Origin: Conexibacter woesei DSM 14684
Lineage (GTDB): Bacteria; Actinomycetota; Thermoleophilia; Solirubrobacterales; Solirubrobacteraceae
Direction of reading: 5' to 3'
Assembly (NCBI RefSeq): GCF_000025265.1
Contig: NC_013739.1
Span: 3,348,001-3,412,000, forward strand
DNA length: 64,000 bases
In this document: positions 39,700 through 47,235 of the stretch, one piece after another
Numbering within the stretch: the stretch's first letter is position 1
Layout of the letters: each line of letters opens with the position of its first letter
The notes under the pieces: model-generated
What the model saw: only the letters and a program-made list of their open reading frames with translations
Databases searched by the model: none
What the model was told of the DNA's origin: nothing
Program-made: the position numbers and the translations under genes

Positions 39700-42669
39700 A
39701 TGACCGAACGTCGCCGCACTGGCCTCATCCTTCTCCTCGTCCTCGGCCTGCTCGCCGCCTCCGGCGTCGTGATCGCGACGAAGGACACGAAACTCGGCCT
39801 CGACCTGGAGGGCGGCGTCGAGCTCGTCTATCAGGGCAAGCCGACACCCGAGGTTCCCGAGGTCACGCCCGAGGACATCGACCGCGCCGTCGAGATCATC
39901 CGCAACCGCGTCGACCAGCTCGGCGTCGGCGAGCCGGAGATCGTCCGCGCGGGTCGCGACCAGATCTCGGTCGGCCTCCCGAGCGTCCAGAACATCGAGC
40001 GCGCGAAGAACCAGGTGGGCACGCCGGCTCAGCTGCACTTCTTCGACTGGGAGGAGAACGTCCTCACGCCGGAGGGCAGATTCGTCGCCCCCGGGCTGAC
40101 GTCGGGGGACGCTGACTCGACGCGCATCAGCCAGGGCGCCGGCGACACGAGCCAGGGCCAGCCGCTCTACGACGCGGTCAAGCTCGCCTCGAGACAGAGA
40201 GCGGGCGCGGACTCGAGAACCGGCTCGCGCACCGGCACCGCCTACTACCTCTTCGACAGAGAGCACCGCTACCTCGCCGGCCCGGAGGAGTCCGAGGCCG
40301 ACCTGCTCTCCGCGATCGACAGAAGAACGCTGCCGCCCGGCAGCGAGGTGCTCGGCGTCCCGCAGGGCTGGGTCGTGCTGCAGGCCGTCACGCGCGACTC
40401 CGGCGAGACGATCGAGATGGGTGATCCGTCGGCGCGCTTCTACGTGCTGAAGGACAACGTCGCGCTCTCCGGCAAGGACATCAAGGACCCGACGCAGGGC
40501 TTCAACGACCTCCAGCAGCCGGACGTCGAGTTCAGATTCACGAACAGAGGCAAGTCGGCGTTCCAGAACATCACGCGCGAGATCTCGCAGCGCGGCCAGA
40601 GCCTCGCGCTTCCCGGCGTCAACCCGGCGAACGTCGTCCAGCACTTCGCGGTCGAGCTCGACGGCAGACTGATCTCGGTCGCCTCGATCGACCCGCAGCG
40701 CCTCCCCGACGGCATCGACGGCGAGAACGGCGCGATCATCGAGGGCGGCTTCACGATCACGAGCGCGCAGGACCTCGCGAACCTGCTGAAGCTCGGCGCG
40801 CTCCCGATCGGCCTCGAGCTGATCTCGCAGTCGCAGGTCTCCGCGACGCTCGGCAAGCAGGCGCTCAACGAGGGTCTCGTCGCCGGCATCGTCGGCCTCG
40901 CGCTCGTCGCGGTCTTCCTCGTCGCCTTCTACCGCATCCTCGGCGTGATCGCGACCTTCGCGCTCCTGATCTACGGCGTCTACTTCTTCGCGCTGATCAA
41001 GCTGGTGCCGATCACGATGACCCTGCCGGGCATCGCCGGCACGATCCTCACGATCGGCGTCGCGGCCGACGCGAACATCGTCATCTTCGAACGCGTGAAA
41101 GAGGAGGTGCGCGCAGGGCGAAGTGTGCCCGCGGCCATCTCCGCGGGCTATCGCAAGGGCCTGACGGCGATCATCGACGCCAACGTCGTCACCGTCATGG
41201 TCGCGTTCATCCTCTTCATGCTCGCGACCGCGGGCGTCAAGGGCTTCGCCTTCACGCTCGGCGTCGGCACGCTCGTCTCGCTCTTCACGGCCGTCTTCGC
41301 GACCCAGGCGATACTCACGACGATGGGACGCACGAGACTGCTCGCGCGTCCCTCGGCGCTCGGCGCCTCGGGCGAGGGTCACAGATGGAAGGCCGACTTC
41401 ATGGGCCTCTCCAAGTGGTTCTTCTCGATGTCGGGGATCATCCTCCTGATCTGCGCCCTGGCGATCGGCTCGAAGGGCCTGAACTTCGGCATCGACTTCA
41501 CGTCCGGCACGCGGATCACGACGAACCTGCAGCAGTCCGCTGACGAGTCGCAGGTCCGCAGCGTGCTCGAGGGCGTCGGCGCGTCCGACGCGAAGATCCA
41601 GAGAGTCTCGAACGCCGAGCTCGGTCCCAACGTCGTGCAGATCTCCACCGAGGAGTTGCGGCCGGCGCAGGTCCAGACGGTCAGAACGGCGTTGGAGAGA
41701 GAGTTCGGCGGCGTCTCGAACTTCTCCAGCTCCTCCGTCGGGCCGTCGTTCGGCGAGACGATCGCGAACAACGCGATCGTCGCGATCATCGCCTCGCTGT
41801 TCGTCATCTCGGCCTACATCGCGCTCCGCTTCCAGTGGAGATTCGCGGTCCCGGTCCTGATCGCCGTGGCGCACGACATCCTGATCGTGAGCGGCATCTA
41901 CGCGTTGACGGGCCGGGAGGTGACGGCGTCGACGGTCGCGGCGCTCTTGACCGTCTTGGGCTACTCGCTCTACGACACGATCATCGTGTTCGACCGAATC
42001 CGAGAAAACATGCCGCGCATGCCGCGGGCCGCGTTCTCGCAGATCGTCAACCGCTCGATGTCCGAGGTGCTGACGCGATCGCTCGCGACCTCGTTCTCGA
42101 CCGGTCTGCCGATCCTCGCGCTGATGCTGTTCGGCGGCGAGACGCTGCGCGACTTCGCGTTCGCGCTGCTCGTCGGCGTGCTCTCCGGCGCGTACTCGTC
42201 GGTCTTCATCGCCGGTCCGGTGCTGTGGCACTGGAAGGAGCGCGAGCCGGTCTACGTCGCGCGCCGCAAGCGGATCGAGTCGGAGAACGGCGGGATCGTG
42301 CCGCCGTACGCGCTGGCGACCGCCGGCGCTCCGGTCGACGTCGAGCCCGAGCGCAGAAGACGCCGCTCGCGGCGCCTGACGACGCCGGACGATCCGGAGC
42401 GCGGCGTCTCGGCGGACGAGTTCGAGCAGATGAAGCGCGACCTCGACGTGGACGACAGCCCGGCGGCGATCACGCGCCCGCCGCGCCGTGCGGCGCGCAG
42501 CGCGACGGCCACGCCACCGCCACCGCCCCCGCCTCCCGAGTCGGAGCCGGAGCCGGAGGCAAGACGAGATCCGAACGGGCGTGCGCCCGACGAAGCTGAG
42601 AACGACGGCATGGTGAAGGAGCCCAGAAAGCCCAGCGCTCGCCGTCGTCGTCACGGGAGGCCGCGCTGA
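39700..42669 (+). CDS. Fused protein-export membrane protein SecDF
   Basis: 989-residue fusion of SecD (about 1-560) and SecF (about 565-870) plus a hydrophilic tail. SecD motifs: GLDLEGGVELVYQ, EIIRNRVDQLGVGEPEI, GIAGTILTIGVAADANIVIFERV. SecF motifs: FGIDFTSGTRITT and TVLGYSLYDTIIVFDRIREN. Predicted 12 membrane helices. SecDF uses the proton gradient to aid translocation. Most actinobacteria have separate secD and secF. The tail after about residue 870 is Pro/Arg/Glu-rich and cytosolic. Many Arg codons are AGA. Confidence 0.96.
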   Translation: MTERRRTGLILLLVLGLLAASGVVIATKDTKLGLDLEGGVELVYQGKPTPEVPEVTPEDIDRAVEIIRNRVDQLGVGEPEIVRAGRDQISVGLPSVQNIERAKNQVGTPAQLHFFDWEENVLTPEGRFVAPGLTSGDADSTRISQGAGDTSQGQPLYDAVKLASRQRAGADSRTGSRTGTAYYLFDREHRYLAGPEESEADLLSAIDRRTLPPGSEVLGVPQGWVVLQAVTRDSGETIEMGDPSARFYVLKDNVALSGKDIKDPTQGFNDLQQPDVEFRFTNRGKSAFQNITREISQRGQSLALPGVNPANVVQHFAVELDGRLISVASIDPQRLPDGIDGENGAIIEGGFTITSAQDLANLLKLGALPIGLELISQSQVSATLGKQALNEGLVAGIVGLALVAVFLVAFYRILGVIATFALLIYGVYFFALIKLVPITMTLPGIAGTILTIGVAADANIVIFERVKEEVRAGRSVPAAISAGYRKGLTAIIDANVVTVMVAFILFMLATAGVKGFAFTLGVGTLVSLFTAVFATQAILTTMGRTRLLARPSALGASGEGHRWKADFMGLSKWFFSMSGIILLICALAIGSKGLNFGIDFTSGTRITTNLQQSADESQVRSVLEGVGASDAKIQRVSNAELGPNVVQISTEELRPAQVQTVRTALEREFGGVSNFSSSSVGPSFGETIANNAIVAIIASLFVISAYIALRFQWRFAVPVLIAVAHDILIVSGIYALTGREVTASTVAALLTVLGYSLYDTIIVFDRIRENMPRMPRAAFSQIVNRSMSEVLTRSLATSFSTGLPILALMLFGGETLRDFAFALLVGVLSGAYSSVFIAGPVLWHWKEREPVYVARRKRIESENGGIVPPYALATAGAPVDVEPERRRRRSRRLTTPDDPERGVSADEFEQMKRDLDVDDSPAAITRPPRRAARSATATPPPPPPPPESEPEPEARRDPNGRAPDEAENDGMVKEPRKPSARRRRHGRPR

Positions 42670-42968
42670 TGGGAATGCTCGTTTGGACGATGATGGGGCT
42701 TGCCGTCTGGCACTTCACCGTCTTCCTCCCTGACCACTTCTGGGGCGGCATCGTCGGCGCGTTCCTCGCCGCGATGTTCGGCGCGATAATCGTCGGTCTC
42801 GCGATACACGGCTTCAGCGTCCCCGGCAACAGCGACACGTCCGTCCTGACGGCGGTCGAGGGCGTCCCCGGCGCGCTGATCGGCCTCGGGCTCTGCTACG
42901 CCGAGGGACTGCGCCGCGAGCGCAAGGACGGCGTCGCCGTCACGGACGCGACCGGCCGGCCCGCCTAG
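42669..42968 (+). CDS. Small membrane protein downstream of secDF
   Basis: 99 residues starting in the secDF stop codon (TGATG), so coupled to it. Three hydrophobic segments (WTMMGLAVWHFTVFLP, IVGAFLAAMFGAIIVGLAIH, AVEGVPGALIGLGLCYAEGL) and a charged C-terminus. No family recognised. Association with SecDF is inferred only from position. Confidence 0.72.
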   Translation: MGMLVWTMMGLAVWHFTVFLPDHFWGGIVGAFLAAMFGAIIVGLAIHGFSVPGNSDTSVLTAVEGVPGALIGLGLCYAEGLRRERKDGVAVTDATGRPA

Positions 42969-43057
42969 CGCGGGACGCGGGACGTGGCCGGCCGATCGGC
43001 CGGCCCGCCTAGCCGGGACGCGTCTTGACGACCGGTCGGCCCGCCTGGCGCGGGACG
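42958..43057. repeat. Three imperfect 20-22 bp repeats plus 20-bp palindrome between convergent genes
   Basis: CGGCCCGCCTAGCGCGGGAC-like units occur at 42958-42977, 43001-43020 and 43037-43057. GGCCGGCCGATCGGCCGGCC at 42986-43005 is a perfect palindrome. The segment lies between the convergent small membrane protein and acetyltransferase genes and may act as a bidirectional terminator. Confidence 0.6.
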
Positions 43058-43096
43058 GCGGCCGGTTCCGGCCCGCTCGCGCGGGCCGGTCCTGCC

Positions 43097-44323
43097 CTAG
43101 AAGTCCTCGGGCGTCCAGGGGGCGCGCGGGGTGTGCAGCGCGACGTCCAGCCGCGCGAGCGCGCCCGGCGTCAGCTCGGCGATCCGGCCGGCGTCGGCGA
43201 GCCGCACGGGCGAGACGCCGCCGAGGTACGCGGCGCCGAGCGCGGCGACGTCGAGCGCCAGGTCCGGCGCGCGGTCGGTCGGGCTGCAGCGCCCGTCGCC
43301 CTGCGCCGACGCCTCGAGCCGCCAGCTGCCCGCGTTCGCGGGCAGCCGCCTGTCGGTGACGTCGAGCACGAGGTCGAGCGGCGCCGCCCACGCCCGCCCG
43401 GCGACCGCCGCCGGCAGGTCGAGCAGGCGCAGCCACAGCGCGTCGTTGACGTCGGCGACGTGCGCCGCCTCGAAGTCGTCGAAGCGGAACTTGAGCGGGT
43501 CGTCGACGGGACGGCCGGTCGCCTTCACTCTGCCGACCAGGTCGATCTGGCGGAAGTAGCCCCACAGCGTCGCCTCGGCCTCGGTGTCGGGCGCGATCAG
43601 CTCCAGCACCTCGACCGTCGTCGCCGGCTCCGCGTCGCGAGCGCGGTAGAGCGCGTAGCCCTGCGCGGCGCCCGCCGCGTCGCGCGCGACCACGAGACGC
43701 GTCTCGTGCGCGCCCTCGCGCTCGTCCTCCAAGTCGCTGAGGACGTTGCCGCTCCACCACTGCTCGGTGCGCGCGGGAACGCCCGCGCGCTGCGCGCGGA
43801 CGCGCTCCCACAGCGGGTCGAGCAGGGGGCCGGCGCCGTCGAGCGGCAGCAGCTCCAGCGTGAAGTCGGCGCCTTGGGAGCGCGGCGGCGGCGGGCTGCC
43901 ACCGTCCAGCTCCAGCGTCGCGACCTGCGTCGCGACGCCGTAGCCGAAGCGGCCGTAGATGCCGCCCTCGGCGGCCCACAGGCCGGCGAGCGGCTCGCCG
44001 GCGGCTGCCGCCTGCTCGAACAGGCGCGCCATCATGCGCGTGAGGATTCCGCGGCGGCGGTGGGTGGGGAGGACGGTGACGACGGTGACACCGGCGGACG
44101 CCAGCTCTCCGCCGGGCACCGAGAGGCGCTGCGGGAAGGCGCCCGACGTCGCGACGATCGTGTCGCCGTCGAGGACGACGATCGTCCGGTCGAGGTCGAG
44201 CAGCTGCCACCAGCGTCTGAGCGAGGCGTCGGTCGTGGTCTCGTGGAACGCGACGTCGAGGCAGGCACGGAATCCGTCGGTGTCGCCGGCGGTGAGGTTG
44301 CGGATGCGGAGTTCGTCTTGCAC
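43097..44323 (-). CDS. GNAT-family N-acetyltransferase, Eis-like
   Basis: 408 residues from GTG at 44323, the usual Eis length. The N-terminal GNAT domain has LRIRNLTAGDTDGFRACLDV and the acetyl-CoA loop VTVLPTHRRRGILTRMMARL. A second GNAT-like fold and a C-terminal SCP2-like domain (VRLADAGRIAELTPGALARL) follow. The C-terminal carboxylate group (APWTPEDF) matches the Eis pattern, where it acts as general base. Known relatives acetylate aminoglycosides or lysines; the natural substrate here is unknown. Convergent with the secDF unit and divergent from recJ. Confidence 0.88.
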   Translation of the reverse strand: MQDELRIRNLTAGDTDGFRACLDVAFHETTTDASLRRWWQLLDLDRTIVVLDGDTIVATSGAFPQRLSVPGGELASAGVTVVTVLPTHRRRGILTRMMARLFEQAAAAGEPLAGLWAAEGGIYGRFGYGVATQVATLELDGGSPPPPRSQGADFTLELLPLDGAGPLLDPLWERVRAQRAGVPARTEQWWSGNVLSDLEDEREGAHETRLVVARDAAGAAQGYALYRARDAEPATTVEVLELIAPDTEAEATLWGYFRQIDLVGRVKATGRPVDDPLKFRFDDFEAAHVADVNDALWLRLLDLPAAVAGRAWAAPLDLVLDVTDRRLPANAGSWRLEASAQGDGRCSPTDRAPDLALDVAALGAAYLGGVSPVRLADAGRIAELTPGALARLDVALHTPRAPWTPEDF

Positions 44324-44422
44324 GCAGACGAGGCTATCCAGCGTCCGTCCCGCCCACACGGGGGATAACCGACCAGGGGGCGAACACCGCCCGGCGTTCG
44401 GTCCGGCTCTCTCCGTACCGTG

Positions 44423-47038
44423 ATGGGCGTGTCCGCCACCGCGCTGCCTCCTTCCGCCCTCGCCCCCTCCCCCGCGCGAGGCGCCGAGCCGGCGGACATG
44501 GCCGGCCGGCGGATCGAGCTGGCGCCGTGCGATCCGGCCGCGGTCGAGGCGCTGCGCGCCGCGCTCGGCTGCAGCCGCACGCTCGCGCAGGTGCTGGTGC
44601 GGCGCGGCCACGCCGACCCTGCGGCCGCGCGCGCCTTCCTCGCCGCCACCGATGCGCACGACCCGGGCGAGTTCGGCGGGATCGACGTGGCGGTCGAGAC
44701 GATCCTCGGCCACGTGCGCGCCGGCACGCGCATCACCGTCCACGGCGACTACGACGTCGACGGCGTCTGCTCGACGGCGATTCTGCTGCGGGCGCTGCGC
44801 CAGCTCGGCGCCGACGCGGACTGGTTCCTGCCGAGCCGGATCGACGACGGCTACGGCCTCGCCGCGACGACCGTCGAGCGGCTCGCCGCGCGCGGGACGC
44901 GCCTGCTGATCACCGTCGACTGCGCGATCACCGCGGTCGAGGAGGTCGCAGCCGCGCGTGCCGCCGGGATCGACGTCGTCGTCACCGACCACCACCAGCC
45001 GCGCGCCGACGGCCGGCTTCCGGACGCGCCGATCGTCCACCCGTCGATCAGCGGCTACCCGTTCCCCGACCTCTGCGCCGGCGGCGTCGCGTACAAGCTC
45101 GCACAGGCGCTCCACCGCGCCGCGGGCGGCGATCCGGCGCGCGCCGACGACGACCTCGACCTCGTCGCGCTCGCGACCGTCGCCGACCTCGTGCCGCTGC
45201 GCGGCGAGAACCGGCGGCTCGTGCGCGAGGGCCTGCGCGCGCTCGCGTCGACCGCCAAGCCGGGGCTGCGCGCGTTGATGCGGGTCGCGAGAGTCGATCC
45301 GAGCGGCCTCGACGCCGGTGCGGTCGGCTATCGGCTCGCGCCGCGCATCAACGCGGCCGGGCGCCTCTACCGCGCCGACGCGGGCGTCGAGCTGCTGCTG
45401 ACCGACGACGAAGCTCGCGCCACGGCGATCGCCGACGAGCTGGACGCCGCGAACGCCGAGCGCCGCATGACCGAGCAGCGGATCCTCTGGGAAGCCGAGG
45501 AGCAGGTGCGCGAGCTGGGCGAGCGACCGGCGTACGTGCTCGCGGGCGAGGGCTGGCACCCGGGCGTGATCGGCATCGTCGCCTCCAGAATCGTCGAGCG
45601 GACGAACCGCCCAGCGCTGCTGATCGCGCTCGATCCGGACACCGGCTCGGGGACCGGCTCGGGCCGCTCGATCCGGGCGTTCGACCTGCTCGGCGCGCTG
45701 CACGCCGCCGCGCCGCTGCTGGAGCGCTACGGCGGCCACAGAGCGGCCGCCGGCCTGACGATCGCCGCCGGTCGCGTCGCACAGCTGCGCGAGGCGTTCG
45801 AGGCGCATGCGGCGTCGGTCCTCAGCCCGGAAGATCTCGTGCCGGTCGAGCGCGTCGACGCGCTCGTCGGCGGCCGCGCGCTCGGGCTGGAGCTGGCCGA
45901 GGAGCTGGCGCGGCTGGAGCCGTGCGGGATGGGCAACCCGCGCCCGAACCTGCTCGTCCCCGCCGCCCATCTGGTGGACGTGCGGCCGATGGGGCAGGAG
46001 GGCAGGCACGCCCGCTTCAGCGTCGAGGCGGGCGGGACGCGCTGCCGCGCCGTCGCGTTCAGCTGCGACGGCCGGCTCCCGGTCGACGAGCAGACGCCCG
46101 CGGACGCGACCTTCCGGCTGGAGCGCAACGAGTGGAACGGCGCGGTCGAGCCGCGCCTGCTGCTGCGCCACGCGACGCCGAGCACGCCCGCGCCGATCGA
46201 GCTGCTGGGAGAGCCCGGCGACGGGGCTTGGCTGCCGGCGGTCTGGGCCGAGCTTGAGCGGCTGCGCGCGGGCGGCGCGCCGCACGACGCCGGTGCGGCC
46301 AGCGGCGGCGCGGCTGGCGGCGGCGCGGGCGGCGGCGGCGCGCTCGACGGCGGCGCGGGCGCGCTCGGCGGCGCTCCGATGATCCTCGACCGGCGCGGCG
46401 AGGGCGGCGCGGCGATCCTCGCGGACCTCGTCGCGAGCGGCGGGCGCGTGCTGGCGATCTGCGCGGACGTGCCGCGACGGCTGCCGGGGCTCGCCCCGCG
46501 CGTCGGCGGCTTCGCGCTCTGCTCGCACGCCGCGCTGGAGCGCGATCCACGGCTCGCGGACCGCTTCGACCACGTCGTCGTGCTCGACCCGCCCGCCTCG
46601 GCCGCCGAGCACGCGCGGATGCGCGCCAGCGGCGGGGAAGGGGCGAAATCGTTCGTCCATCTGGCGTGGGGTGCTGCTGAGCTACGATTTGCACAGCAGA
46701 TCCATGAGTCGGAGTACGACCTTCGTGCTTCGCTCGTGCCGCTCTACCGGGTCCTGCGGGACCGCGGGACGGTGGCCGGCGAGGAGCTCGAGCGTCTGCT
46801 TCGCGGGGACGGACCGCACGGTCGCTCGGCGTCGCTCGCCGCTCGGCTGGTCGGAGTCCTCGAGGAGCTGGAGCTCGTCAGCCTCGACCGGGAGCTGCAG
46901 GCCCTGACGGTCGCGAGCGCCGAGCGCACCCAGCTCGACCGCTCCGCGATCCACCGGGCCGCCACCGCGCGATACGAGGACGGCCAGCGATTCCTGCTCG
47001 AGACGGCAACGACACCAACGGACGCAGCACCCGCCTGA
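44423..47038 (+). CDS. recJ: Single-stranded-DNA-specific exonuclease RecJ
   Basis: 5'-3' exonuclease of 871 residues from ATG at 44423 (GTG at 44420 possible). The DHH-family motifs are HGDYDVDGVCSTAILL, VDCAITAVEEV, VTDHHQPR and LCAGGVAYKLAQAL; the DHHA1 part has RINAAGRLYRADAGVELLLT, GEGWHPGVIGIVASRIVERT and the glycine-rich YGGHRAAAGLTI. An OB-like domain follows, then a Gly/Ala-rich linker (about 46270-46380) and a C-terminal domain of about 220 residues, as in the longer Firmicute-type RecJ. The linker length is unusual. Confidence 0.95.
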   Translation: MGVSATALPPSALAPSPARGAEPADMAGRRIELAPCDPAAVEALRAALGCSRTLAQVLVRRGHADPAAARAFLAATDAHDPGEFGGIDVAVETILGHVRAGTRITVHGDYDVDGVCSTAILLRALRQLGADADWFLPSRIDDGYGLAATTVERLAARGTRLLITVDCAITAVEEVAAARAAGIDVVVTDHHQPRADGRLPDAPIVHPSISGYPFPDLCAGGVAYKLAQALHRAAGGDPARADDDLDLVALATVADLVPLRGENRRLVREGLRALASTAKPGLRALMRVARVDPSGLDAGAVGYRLAPRINAAGRLYRADAGVELLLTDDEARATAIADELDAANAERRMTEQRILWEAEEQVRELGERPAYVLAGEGWHPGVIGIVASRIVERTNRPALLIALDPDTGSGTGSGRSIRAFDLLGALHAAAPLLERYGGHRAAAGLTIAAGRVAQLREAFEAHAASVLSPEDLVPVERVDALVGGRALGLELAEELARLEPCGMGNPRPNLLVPAAHLVDVRPMGQEGRHARFSVEAGGTRCRAVAFSCDGRLPVDEQTPADATFRLERNEWNGAVEPRLLLRHATPSTPAPIELLGEPGDGAWLPAVWAELERLRAGGAPHDAGAASGGAAGGGAGGGGALDGGAGALGGAPMILDRRGEGGAAILADLVASGGRVLAICADVPRRLPGLAPRVGGFALCSHAALERDPRLADRFDHVVVLDPPASAAEHARMRASGGEGAKSFVHLAWGAAELRFAQQIHESEYDLRASLVPLYRVLRDRGTVAGEELERLLRGDGPHGRSASLAARLVGVLEELELVSLDRELQALTVASAERTQLDRSAIHRAATARYEDGQRFLLETATTPTDAAPA

Positions 47039-47235
47039 CGCGGTCCAACGGCCGCGCCGGTCAGGCTGCGGTCGCGCACGCCGAGAGAGAGGTCGGCGGC
47101 GGCCGCCTGCCGGTCGACGGCGCCGACCATCCGCTGACACCTGCTCCGGTCGCCTCCGACGGCCTCAGCGCGTCCGAGCGCAGCCTGCTCGGCGACCTCT
47201 TCGCGATCGTCGAGGAGCACGCCGCCGACAGCCCG

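Noticed and set aside
39697-42654. 985-codon open frame antisense to secDF
   Set aside because: Its composition is that of the complement of a GC-rich gene (Arg/Asp/Glu-rich, no domains). The plus strand encodes an unmistakable SecDF.
42958-43057. Possible CRISPR-like array in the short repeats
   Set aside because: Only three imperfect units with spacers of unequal length, no cas genes; better explained as slippage or terminator sequence.
43097-46660. 1187-codon reading of the acetyltransferase extended through recJ
   Set aside because: Only the part from GTG 44323 shows the Eis fold; the rest is antisense to recJ motifs.
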